NCBI GenBank assembly: GCA_024331045.1
Contig: JANDJC010000031.1
Location: forward strand, 1 to 32,762
Origin: Nitrospira sp.
Lineage (GTDB): Bacteria > Nitrospirota > Nitrospiria > Nitrospirales > Nitrospiraceae
Reading direction: 5' to 3'
DNA: 32,762 bases
Positions within the stretch are counted from its first letter, which is position 1; each line of letters opens with the position of its first letter. The notes beneath the pieces were generated by a model, which had not been told where the DNA came from, did no database searches, and saw nothing but the letters and a program-made list of their open reading frames with translations. This document shows, one piece after another, positions 7,301 to 14,277 of this stretch. The translations under genes and the position numbers were made by a program.

Positions 7301-8229
7301 TGAGTGCTTCGTGCGCGTCGTGGTCCCACTATGGTGACGCGGCTCGGGCAAGGGTTTCTTGCACAGGCCGCCTTGTGGGGCTAGTAATCGTCCTGCTTTG
7401 TATCACGACCGTCGCCTTTGCCGCGACCAAAACAGACGCAACGATCCTCGTTAAAGACACCCTAGCCATTCCTGGCCAATTGGCCACCATTGAAGCTCGC
7501 CTCACCGCCAGCACTGGAATAGCTATGACGGGGTTGGGGGGGGAACCGATCGAACTGCTGATCAACGGCAACGTTGTCGCCAGGGGGATGACCGGTGGTG
7601 ATGGCAAGGTTTTTCTGCACTATCGCCCGCCAAAACAAGGGCAAAAAGGTTCCACCATACGGGTTCGCGTTCGCCTCGGCAACAGTTCGCGGGTGTTGCC
7701 GGTGGAGGGCGAAGCTCATCTCGCTGTGTGGGAGCAGCGGGATCCTATCCTCGTGGTGGAGTTGGCTTCCTTGATGGAACAACCGACTGCTCGGCTCCCC
7801 GTTCCTCTGCCCCTTCCTCTGATTGGTGCGACACGGGATTTGGATTGGAAACCGATGCCCGATGCTGCGCAAGAGCTCGCCAAGTTAACCCAGTTTTATT
7901 ATCGTGTCATCTATGTTGCCTGGCTGCCATCTCCTGATGCGGACGGATTCCGCGTGATACATCAAACCAGGACATGGCTGGCCCAGCATCAGTTTCCCCC
8001 TGGATACGTGTTGGTGCTCCCATCCGGGGGGATGTTGGGCGAGAAACTGGATGCACTACGAGAGGCGGGATGGAAGACGCTGAAAGTCGGCATCGGCCGA
8101 TCCAAGGTGTTTGTCGAAACCTTTCTCGAACGCCGGTTGGCAGCCATCATGGTGCCTGAACCGTCAGGAGAAGTTCCTCCAAAAACTCGCGTAGCCAAGG
8201 ATTGGAAAGAGGTGAGGAAAAAAATCTAA
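7300..8229 (+). CDS. Exported protein with Ig-like domain and degenerate HAD/LNS2-like C-terminus
   Basis: The 309-residue product starts at GTG 7300, overlapping the peroxiredoxin stop. An export segment (LVGLVIVLLCITTVAFA) ends near residue 41. Residues 45-145 look like a bacterial Ig-like beta sandwich: GQLATIEARL, GEPIELLINGNVVARG, TGGDGKVFLHYRPP. Residues 200-290 contain IYVAWLPSPDADGFRV, then TRTWLAQHQFPPGYVLVLPS, LREAGWKTLKVGIGRSK and LAAIMVPEP. This resembles the LNS2/App1-type HAD region of phosphatidate phosphatases (prefix, FPPG loop, tracking strand), but no DxDxT-type catalytic motif is visible, so it is probably non-enzymatic. A function cannot be assigned. Confidence 0.7.
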   Translation: MSASCASWSHYGDAARARVSCTGRLVGLVIVLLCITTVAFAATKTDATILVKDTLAIPGQLATIEARLTASTGIAMTGLGGEPIELLINGNVVARGMTGGDGKVFLHYRPPKQGQKGSTIRVRVRLGNSSRVLPVEGEAHLAVWEQRDPILVVELASLMEQPTARLPVPLPLPLIGATRDLDWKPMPDAAQELAKLTQFYYRVIYVAWLPSPDADGFRVIHQTRTWLAQHQFPPGYVLVLPSGGMLGEKLDALREAGWKTLKVGIGRSKVFVETFLERRLAAIMVPEPSGEVPPKTRVAKDWKEVRKKI

Positions 8230-8890
8230 ATGATGGGCAAGATTTCCCGTCCTCTGAGGACGGAGGAGCTGCCAGCCTACCGTGCCTTCCGCAGCGTCTT
8301 GTACTTATTCAGAACGAGCCTCTCTGTTCACCATCATTGCGAGAACGATGCTCACAAAAGTTGCGAGTCGCTCTGGATGGCGGTTGTGGTCAAAACGATG
8401 GTTTTCATGGACCCCCACCATGAATGAAGGTGGTTCCATCCCTCAAGACTGGGACTCGGGGCAGGAGGCTTTTTGAAATCCTTCGGTGTGATCCCGGCAT
8501 CTTGCAAGACATCTTCTTTCCTGGTTTGTGCCGGCGGCGTGGGGATTTTCACCAGATGCAGGGATGAAAGCCTGGATCCCTTCGGGCAAGGCTTCGACCC
8601 AATGGAACACAAGGTTGGGAGCGGAATCATAAAGCGAGTGATCGGAACGCGGAGGTAGCAGGTCGTCATCACGGATCATCGCTGGAAGGCGGGTCAGGAG
8701 TGGATAAGACCTGTCGTGTTTCTGGTCCGAACTCTGCTGTCTGCTGGTTTGATTTTTCTGAGGAAGGGGAGCGAAGCAATCAAGAGAAATCCTCGCTGCC
8801 GAGCACATTCTCTTGCTTCTGCGCTCTTCATGTTCATGTGCCGGGCAACACGGCCGAGGATGATCTTGTCTTTCGGAAAGAGCGACTCAC
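8230..8890. other. Gap of about 660 bases with a possible broken leftward gene
   Basis: No intact gene is supported on the plus strand. On the minus strand two overlapping frames between about 8700 and 8352 look protein-like in succession and may be a frameshifted small gene (listed separately). A small hairpin CCACC/GGTGG occurs at 8415-8433. No RNA gene is recognised. Confidence 0.4.
8352..8679 (-). pseudogene. Possible frameshifted small gene
   Basis: From ATG 8679 one frame reads MIRDDDLLPPRSDH and then LVFHWVEALPEGIQAF. After about residue 40 it turns into Cys/Arg-rich text, while an overlapping frame begins to look like protein: HLVKIPTPPAQTRKEDVLQ, DAGITPKDFKKPPAP, ending at 8352. A single indel near 8550 would join the two. 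No family is recognised, and composition alone supports the call, so it may also be chance. Confidence 0.25.
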
Positions 8891-8924
8891 AGGAGATACT
8901 CCGAGGAGATACTCGAGGAGATAC
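8891..8924 (+). repeat. Three copies of AGGAGATAC ahead of the SMR gene
   Basis: AGGAGATAC begins at 8891, 8904 and 8916, with spacers of 4 and 3 bases. Each copy contains a Shine-Dalgarno-like AGGAG. The last is about six bases from ATG 8927 and is the likely ribosome binding site; the others could act as standby sites or simply reflect slippage. Confidence 0.75.
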
Positions 8925-8926
8925 CC

Positions 8927-9259
8927 ATGGAGCATTGGCTATTTCTCATGGTGGCCATTATCAGCGAAGTGATTGGGACCTCGGCACTCAAAGTGTCTGA
9001 CGGAGGGTCTCGTCTGTGGCCTTCTATTATTGTCATCATCTGTTACTCGTCTGCCTTCTATTTTCTCTCGCTAACATTAAAGGCGATTCCTGTGGGAGTG
9101 GCCTATGCCGTGTGGTCTGGTGTCGGCATGGTTTTCATCGCATTGATTGGGTGGATAATCTTTGGACAGGCGCTAGATGGCCCTGCAATTGTCGGTCTAG
9201 TCTTGATCATTGCTGGAGTTATCATTCTTCATGGGTTTTCCGAAACTATCCCCCATTAA
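8927..9259 (+). CDS. Small multidrug resistance (SMR) efflux protein, EmrE-like
   Basis: The 110-residue product has four hydrophobic helices, the size and layout of an SMR transporter. These proteins act as dimers in the inner membrane and exchange protons for cationic compounds. Key EmrE residues fall at the same positions here: Glu14 in IISEVIGTSALK, and Tyr60 and Trp63 in YAVWSGVG. Helix 4 is GLVLIIAGVIILHGF. The match to Glu14/Tyr60/Trp63 favours the EmrE/QacE type over guanidinium exporters, but the substrate cannot be told from sequence. It has no obvious partner gene and appears monocistronic. Translation starts behind a tripled AGGAG element. Confidence 0.93.
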   Translation: MEHWLFLMVAIISEVIGTSALKVSDGGSRLWPSIIVIICYSSAFYFLSLTLKAIPVGVAYAVWSGVGMVFIALIGWIIFGQALDGPAIVGLVLIIAGVIILHGFSETIPH

Positions 9260-9477
9260 TAGGAATAGGCGATGGATCGGTCTTGGCCGCGTGGCTGATG
9301 GCTTGCCCCATTTTCGATTTAGTTAGAGGTTAGATAGAGGCGGCTTTTGGTAGGCCGGTGTTCCTCCATCGTTTCTCTCGATCCTTTCTTTCGAGGAGGC
9401 CCTTCTTCTAAGATTGTCTGAAAGAGGTCTTGCATCGGAGGGCAGTTTTCGAAGTGCAGTTCTTGTAGGTCGGTCGC

Positions 9478-10890
9478 GTGAAAGCGAAAACCACATTTGT
9501 TTGCCAAACGTGCGGATATCGCGCACCGAGATGGCTAGGACGCTGTCCTGATTGTGGCGGCTGGAATACGATGAAAGAAGAGCGCCAGGCGGCAACGGGA
9601 AAAGGCCGGCCCGTGTCGCCGCTGGTTGCCGAAGCGCGAGCGACCCCCATCAGCGCTATCGAAGTGGTGGGTGAAGAACGCTGCCTCACGCACATCGGAG
9701 AATTCGACCGTGTGCTGGGAGGGGGTGTGGTACCGGGAGCGGTGATGTTAATCGGTGGCGACCCCGGCATTGGCAAAACCACGTTGTTGCTGCAGGCGCT
9801 GCCGAGGCTTATCACGGCAGAAGCTCCCGTTCTGTACGTTTCGGGCGAAGAGTCGCCTCGTCAGATCAAGATGCGCGGCCAGCGGTTGGGGATTGATCAT
9901 CCTGGTCTGTTGATCCTCGCGGAAACGTCGTTGGAAGGGATTTTGAAAACGGTCCAAGAGGTTCGGCCTGCTGCATTGGCGGTGGATTCCATTCAAACCG
10001 TCTATACGGAGCATGTAACATCGGCTCCCGGCAGCGTCAGCCAAGTGCAGGAAGTCGCCGGTCAATTGATGTGGTTCGCGAAACGGACCGGTGTGCCGGT
10101 TTTTATCATCGGTCATGTCACGAAGGAAGGGGCCATTGCCGGGCCTCGCTTGCTGGAACACATCGTGGACACCGTCCTGTATTTTGAAGGTGATCGAAGC
10201 CATAGTTATCGCGTGCTGCGGGCGGTAAAAAACCGTTTTGGCTCAACGAACGAAATCGGCGTGTTTGAGATGAAGGACACCGGGCTTGAAGAAGTCAGTA
10301 ATCCGTCCGAACTTTTTTTGGCTGAACGTCCTCCGCGAGGCACAGGGTCCGTCGTCGTCTGCAGTCTCGAGGGCAGCAGACCCATCTTGGTCGAATTGCA
10401 AGCGCTTGTTTCTGAGACCGGGTATGCTATGCCGAAACGAGTCGCCAACGGTGTTGATCTGAATCGGGTGGCGATGCTGTTGGCTGTGATGGAAAAACGG
10501 TTGGGCGTGCGGCTCTCGGGACACGATGTCTACGTGAATGTTGTCGGCGGCCTACGGATCGATGAACCGGCGACGGATCTCGGGATTGTTGCGGCCGTGA
10601 TGTCCAGTTTGCGCGATGTCCCTGTCGAATACAGCTTGTTGGTGGTAGGCGAAGTTGGCCTGGGAGGCGAAGTGCGAGCTGTGAGCCAAGCGGAACTTCG
10701 GATCCGCGAGGCGGCCAAAATGGGATTTAAGCGGTGTCTGCTCCCCGAGCGGAACCTGGCCAAACTTGATTTGGTCGAGGGTATGGAATTGATTGGCAGC
10801 GCAGATATCCGTGAGGCATTGGATGTGGTGATGACCTCAGCAATGTTGGGCGATAAATCAAACACGGTGAATGAGATCGGAGACGAATGA
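9478..10890 (+). CDS. radA: DNA repair protein RadA
   Basis: This 470-residue protein is a full-length RadA/Sms, a RecA-related helicase that processes recombination intermediates. Domains in order are an N-terminal C4 zinc finger (VCQTCGY and RCPDCGGW), a RecA-like ATPase core with Walker A GGDPGIGKTTLL, the RadA-specific KNRFG motif (VKNRFGSTNEIGVFEM), and a C-terminal Lon-like domain (HDVYVNVVGGLRIDEPATDL). GTG 9478 is the only possible start, because an in-frame TAG lies four codons upstream. The 218 bases before it show no gene. The stop overlaps the next gene as ATGA, the head of a run of coupled genes. Confidence 0.97.
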   Translation: MKAKTTFVCQTCGYRAPRWLGRCPDCGGWNTMKEERQAATGKGRPVSPLVAEARATPISAIEVVGEERCLTHIGEFDRVLGGGVVPGAVMLIGGDPGIGKTTLLLQALPRLITAEAPVLYVSGEESPRQIKMRGQRLGIDHPGLLILAETSLEGILKTVQEVRPAALAVDSIQTVYTEHVTSAPGSVSQVQEVAGQLMWFAKRTGVPVFIIGHVTKEGAIAGPRLLEHIVDTVLYFEGDRSHSYRVLRAVKNRFGSTNEIGVFEMKDTGLEEVSNPSELFLAERPPRGTGSVVVCSLEGSRPILVELQALVSETGYAMPKRVANGVDLNRVAMLLAVMEKRLGVRLSGHDVYVNVVGGLRIDEPATDLGIVAAVMSSLRDVPVEYSLLVVGEVGLGGEVRAVSQAELRIREAAKMGFKRCLLPERNLAKLDLVEGMELIGSADIREALDVVMTSAMLGDKSNTVNEIGDE

Positions 10891-11750
10891 AAAGTGAACG
10901 GACTGCTATCGGGATTGTCCTGGTCGCGATAGGGGTAATGGCCTTTGTATCGGGATGTGTGGGAGTCTTCACTCAACAGGCCATCCCGCCTCGAAGAGCC
11001 ACAGCGGAGGAATTGGCTTCCTTGCTTCGTCAGCGGGAGATGGCGATCTCATCCCTCAAAGGGTTGTTTACGGCGAAGGTCCGTGGCGGCTGGTTTCCCA
11101 TCGCCTCGCGGGTTGAAGGGGCTGTGTACTACCGTCGGCCTCACGCTATGCGGTTGCGCGGATTTACCCCTATGGGGAGCGAGTTGTTTGAATTTATCCA
11201 AACAGACGATTTCTACCTGCTTCGTCTGCCGACCATGGGACGATTGTTGAGGGGCCGATCATCGGAGTTCTTATCGGGGGAGTTTTCATCGGGATTAAAG
11301 GAGGAACAATCTCTGGCTCGTCCGGTTCAACTGAGTGCATGGGCGGTTGGCGGGATATTGGGCACAGGGATGATCACCAGCGAAGAAACAGTGCGCGTGG
11401 AGGAAGAAGGGGACCGCTATCGATTGGAAGTCTATGCTGGCAAGCGAAACAATAGCGGTGACACCAGACCGGTTCGCCGTTTGTGGTTTGACCGCCGCAC
11501 GTTGCTGGTTGTCCAAGAAGACCGGCTGGGACGGAGTGGGGAGATTGATGCGACCATCCATTATGAGGACTTCCGCCCCGTGGGGGTGGCTGTGAGACGG
11601 GGGATAGATTTGGAAACGGATGGTGTCCTGATTCGGCCGTTTAAAATCGTTCTCGAAGATGGGCAAGGCCAGGGGAGCATCCAGATCACGTTCCATGAAA
11701 TTCTGCCTAATCAACCGATCAGGACCGAAGAGTTGGGAGAAGCATTGTGA
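10887..11750 (+). CDS. Lipoprotein with LolA/LolB-like fold (DUF4292-like)
   Basis: The 287-residue product has an N-terminal membrane segment ending in a canonical lipobox (FVSGC, Cys about residue 24), so it is a lipoprotein. The remainder looks like the LolA/LolB half-barrel: SSLKGLFTAKVRGGWFP, then GAVYYRRPHAMRLRGF, ELFEFIQTDDFYLLRLP, RRLWFDRRTLLVVQED and IHYEDFRPV. Such proteins bind lipids or lipoproteins and help carry them to the outer membrane; a role here is inferred from fold only. The start overlaps the radA stop by four bases, and the stop overlaps the tsaB GTG by four. Confidence 0.75.
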   Translation: MKSERTAIGIVLVAIGVMAFVSGCVGVFTQQAIPPRRATAEELASLLRQREMAISSLKGLFTAKVRGGWFPIASRVEGAVYYRRPHAMRLRGFTPMGSELFEFIQTDDFYLLRLPTMGRLLRGRSSEFLSGEFSSGLKEEQSLARPVQLSAWAVGGILGTGMITSEETVRVEEEGDRYRLEVYAGKRNNSGDTRPVRRLWFDRRTLLVVQEDRLGRSGEIDATIHYEDFRPVGVAVRRGIDLETDGVLIRPFKIVLEDGQGQGSIQITFHEILPNQPIRTEELGEAL

Positions 11751-12547
11751 AAAGAGAAAAAATTCTGGCGGTGGAAACAGCAACATCATGGCAAAGTGTC
11801 GCGATCGTTGAGGAAGAGGGTGTGGTGGCTCAGGAAGAGCACAAGGTGAGTGGAGGGCACGGACTCACCCTGTTGCCCACCATTGATCGAATGCTTGAAC
11901 AAACTGGGCTATCACTGACTGATCTCGACGGCTTGGCTTGTTCCATCGGCCCTGGCTCGTTTACCGGCATTCGTGTGGGGCTGGCGACCTGCCTTGGATT
12001 GCGGACGGCCACCGGTTTGCCGCTGACGGTGGTTCCGACGCTGGAGGCCATGGCATTCATGGTACAGAAGCAAGCATCCACAGCCTCGCTTCTCTGTCCC
12101 ATGTTGACGGGGCGGAGTGGTGAACTGTATTGGGCCCTTTTTAAAAGGGGAGCGGAGGGACAGCTTGAACGTGTGATAAGCGAACGCGTTGGCCCCCCCG
12201 AAGCGGTGGGCGCCACTCTTGACACTGATACGATGGCGTTTGGGGAGGGGTGGTCAACAATGGGGGGGCGAATCCGTGCGCGGGCGAATCCATCAATCAT
12301 ATTTCATCCAGCTCCGGAAGGTTGCGAGCGACCATCCGCGGTGGCCGTGGGATTGCTCGGCTTACGGAAGTTACGAGTTGGAGAGACAGCCGGTAACTCT
12401 GTTGTGCCACTGTATGTACAACGGGCCGAGGCAGAGATCGTTTATGAGCAGTCGGGAGGTATTTCGCCCGCGGTGCGGCGACAAGAGCGGGTCACGGCCA
12501 AAATTGCCCGTCGTCAGGCTCGAAGGCGTCAGGCCAAAAATTGTTAA
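11747..12547 (+). CDS. tsaB: tRNA t6A biosynthesis protein TsaB
   Basis: TsaB is the scaffolding paralogue of TsaD in the TsaB-TsaD-TsaE complex that installs threonylcarbamoyl-adenosine at position 37 of ANN-decoding tRNAs. The 266-residue product shows ILAVETATSWQSVAIV, the SGGHGLTLLPTIDRML helix and the GPGSFTGIRVGLATCLGLR block typical of TsaB. It is longer than common TsaB proteins because of a C-terminal tail very rich in Arg/Lys (KIARRQARRRQAKNC), which could touch RNA. Translation starts at a GTG overlapping the upstream lipoprotein stop. rimI follows, a common pairing, and tsaD lies about 11 kb downstream. Confidence 0.93.
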   Translation: MKREKILAVETATSWQSVAIVEEEGVVAQEEHKVSGGHGLTLLPTIDRMLEQTGLSLTDLDGLACSIGPGSFTGIRVGLATCLGLRTATGLPLTVVPTLEAMAFMVQKQASTASLLCPMLTGRSGELYWALFKRGAEGQLERVISERVGPPEAVGATLDTDTMAFGEGWSTMGGRIRARANPSIIFHPAPEGCERPSAVAVGLLGLRKLRVGETAGNSVVPLYVQRAEAEIVYEQSGGISPAVRRQERVTAKIARRQARRRQAKNC

Positions 12548-12555
12548 ATTGTTAA
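12540..12555. repeat. 8-base tandem duplication at the tsaB stop codon
   Basis: ATTGTTAA occurs twice without a gap (12540-12547 and 12548-12555). The first copy supplies the tsaB stop TAA. Confidence 0.8.
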
Positions 12556-12576
12556 AAGGATAGCTGGAAACGTCAC

Positions 12577-13116
12577 GTGATCGGTGAGTTTGACATTATA
12601 CCGGCCACGGCAGATTTTCTGCCCGCGCTTGTGGAACTCGATCGCGCTTGCTTCTCACCCCCATGGACGAGCAAAATGTGGGAGGCTGAGTTGCTCGGCA
12701 ATCCGTTCTCCCACGTGTTGGTCGCCGTGCGGCGAGAGAGAGCTGAAGGAGGAGATGGGAATCTGATCGGGTTTCATTGCTTTTGGGTGGTGTTTGAAGA
12801 GCTTCGATTGATGAGGCTTGCCGTGAGGGAATCGAAACGGGGACAGGGCGTCGGGCGAGCGCTTGCTACCGTGGCTCTTGAATGGGGGCGTCAACGAGGG
12901 GTTTCACGCGCAATGCTGGAAGTGCGGAGTTCGAACGAAGCGGCACAACGACTGTATCAAGGTTTGGGCTTTTTCTCGACGGGGATCCGTCGCGGCTATT
13001 ATTCAAATCCGACTGAGGATGCTGTGTTGATGGAGATGAATCCACTGGCATTGCCAGTGGGAATACCACCGCGGCAGGTGGAAGGGGGGTGGCAGAGGGA
13101 TAACGAAGGCCGGTGA
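12577..13116 (+). CDS. rimI: Ribosomal-protein-alanine N-acetyltransferase RimI
   Basis: This 179-residue GNAT-fold enzyme is predicted to acetylate the N-terminal alanine of ribosomal protein S18 using acetyl-CoA. Family features are the start of the fold (IIPATADFLPALVELDRACF), PPWTSKMWEAEL, LAVRESKRGQGVGRALA (the acetyl-CoA loop is RGQGVGRA), and the closing LEVRSSNEAAQRLYQGLGF with RRGYYSNPTEDAVLM. The start is GTG 12577, with only a weak Shine-Dalgarno (GGAAA). It lies 29 bases after tsaB, a conserved pairing. The tail beyond the GNAT fold is about 25 residues and appears unstructured. Confidence 0.92.
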   Translation: MIGEFDIIPATADFLPALVELDRACFSPPWTSKMWEAELLGNPFSHVLVAVRRERAEGGDGNLIGFHCFWVVFEELRLMRLAVRESKRGQGVGRALATVALEWGRQRGVSRAMLEVRSSNEAAQRLYQGLGFFSTGIRRGYYSNPTEDAVLMEMNPLALPVGIPPRQVEGGWQRDNEGR

Positions 13117-13166
13117 GGAAAGAGGTTCAGCGGATGAGCGTATGAAACATCAACCAGGAGGTGCGT

Positions 13167-13421
13167 ATGCCAACGGACGAGTTCATCGTGGAACAGCTGC
13201 GCCAATCCAATCCGGAGTTTCGAGAGTTGGAAGAGAGTCACCACCGTTTGGATCGTGAATTGAGTGAGCTTCAGAAGCGACATGTCTTGACGCCAGCGGA
13301 GGAGATGGAGAAGAAACGAATCCAGAAGGAGAAGCTGGCCAAAAAGGATCGGATTGCGGCCCTGATCCGAGAATACCGCCACCACTATCAGTCGGTGGCC
13401 CATGAAGCCTCCACCCATTAA
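13167..13421 (+). CDS. DUF465 (YdcH-like) small coiled-coil protein
   Basis: An 84-residue, highly charged helical protein. The signature is that of the YdcH/DUF465 family: LEESHHRLDRELSELQKRHV, then LTPAEEMEKKRIQKEKLAKK and DRIAALI. The whole protein is predicted to be one helical hairpin or coiled coil. The biochemical role of the family is not known. ATG 13167 is chosen because a perfect AGGAGGT sits at 13156-13162; a GTG two codons earlier is part of that site. Confidence 0.88.
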   Translation: MPTDEFIVEQLRQSNPEFRELEESHHRLDRELSELQKRHVLTPAEEMEKKRIQKEKLAKKDRIAALIREYRHHYQSVAHEASTH

Positions 13422-13456
13422 GAAGAAGATCGTGACGAATCATTAATTAATTAGAG

Positions 13457-13490
13457 AAAGAAAAAATGGCCGCCGGTGTTGTCCGGCGGC
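13457..13490 (-). terminator. Intrinsic terminator pointing leftwards, upstream of tatC
   Basis: GCCGCCGG (13469-13476) and CCGGCGGC (13483-13490) form a perfect 8-bp stem with a 6-base loop. On the minus strand the stem is followed by CATTTTTTCTTTC, a classic U-tract; on the plus strand the downstream side is TGAATTTG, which is poor. Both flanking genes are on the plus strand, so this terminator faces antisense transcription. The stem ends 10 bases before the tatC ATG. Confidence 0.65.
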
Positions 13491-13500
13491 TGAATTTGCC

Positions 13501-14277
13501 ATGGATTCTTCCGTTAGTTATCCCTTTGCCGCCCATCTTCGAACCGTTAAGCGTCGATTCCTGATTATAGGAGCAACGATCCTCGGGTGGTTGGTGCTCA
13601 CCTTTTCGTTTTCGGCCGAGCTCATGGCCTGGCTGAATCAGCCATTTCGTAACCAGCTTGTCTTTTACAGTCCCACAGAAGCACTCTTTGCCTCGATCAA
13701 AGTGTCGTTTCTTGCCGCCGTGATCTTGAGTTTGCCCGTCATCTTTTATCAAGGCTGGCAGTTGATCGCGCCGGCGCTCCTTCCGAACGAGCGGCGATGG
13801 GCTATTCCATTGTTATGCCTTGCCGGCGGCTCTTTCGCGCTGGGGATGATTTTTTGCAACCTTGTCGTCCTGCCCCTGGTCATTGATTTTTTCGTGAGCT
13901 TTGGCCTTGATCGAGATGTCACGCCTCAGCTCAGCGTGGGAACCTACATTGATTTTAACGTTAAATTTCTGTTGATATTCGGCTTCGCGTTCGAGTTGCC
14001 CCTTGCCATGACCCTGCTGTCAATTGCAGAGGTGGTGCCGGCGGAGACGTTTGCCCGGTACCGCAAGCATGCTGTGTTAGGAGCGCTGATTATCTCGGCG
14101 GTTGTCACCCCTGATGCCACCGTGTTCACCATGTTGCTTATGGCCGTCCCGCTGATGCTGTTGTATGAGATCGGGATTTGGGGGGCTCGGTTGTTTGGAC
14201 GTCGCGCCAAACATCGTATCGACCTGCCTCTCGACCCCGATATTCCGGTGGGAACCGCCGGGACTCGAATACGATGA
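13501..14277 (+). CDS. tatC: Sec-independent translocase subunit TatC
   Basis: TatC is the multi-spanning membrane receptor for twin-arginine signal peptides. The 258-residue product has about six hydrophobic helices and family blocks AELMAWLNQPF, SPTEALFASIKVSF, FYQGWQLIAPALLPNERRW and VVTPDATVFTMLLMAVPL. The Glu in LLPNERR, equivalent to E. coli Glu103, is kept. The N-terminal cytoplasmic motif, usually HLxELR, reads HLRTVKRR, so the usual Glu is Thr15. ATG 13501 has no Shine-Dalgarno and sits directly after a hairpin. No tatA/B is in the window. The stop overlaps the following gene. Confidence 0.92.
   Translation: MDSSVSYPFAAHLRTVKRRFLIIGATILGWLVLTFSFSAELMAWLNQPFRNQLVFYSPTEALFASIKVSFLAAVILSLPVIFYQGWQLIAPALLPNERRWAIPLLCLAGGSFALGMIFCNLVVLPLVIDFFVSFGLDRDVTPQLSVGTYIDFNVKFLLIFGFAFELPLAMTLLSIAEVVPAETFARYRKHAVLGALIISAVVTPDATVFTMLLMAVPLMLLYEIGIWGARLFGRRAKHRIDLPLDPDIPVGTAGTRIR

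Noticed and set aside
14178..14273. Longer N-terminus for the beta-propeller protein
   Set aside because: The frame is open, but it lies wholly within tatC; the ATGs at 14274/14277 precede a normal export signal.
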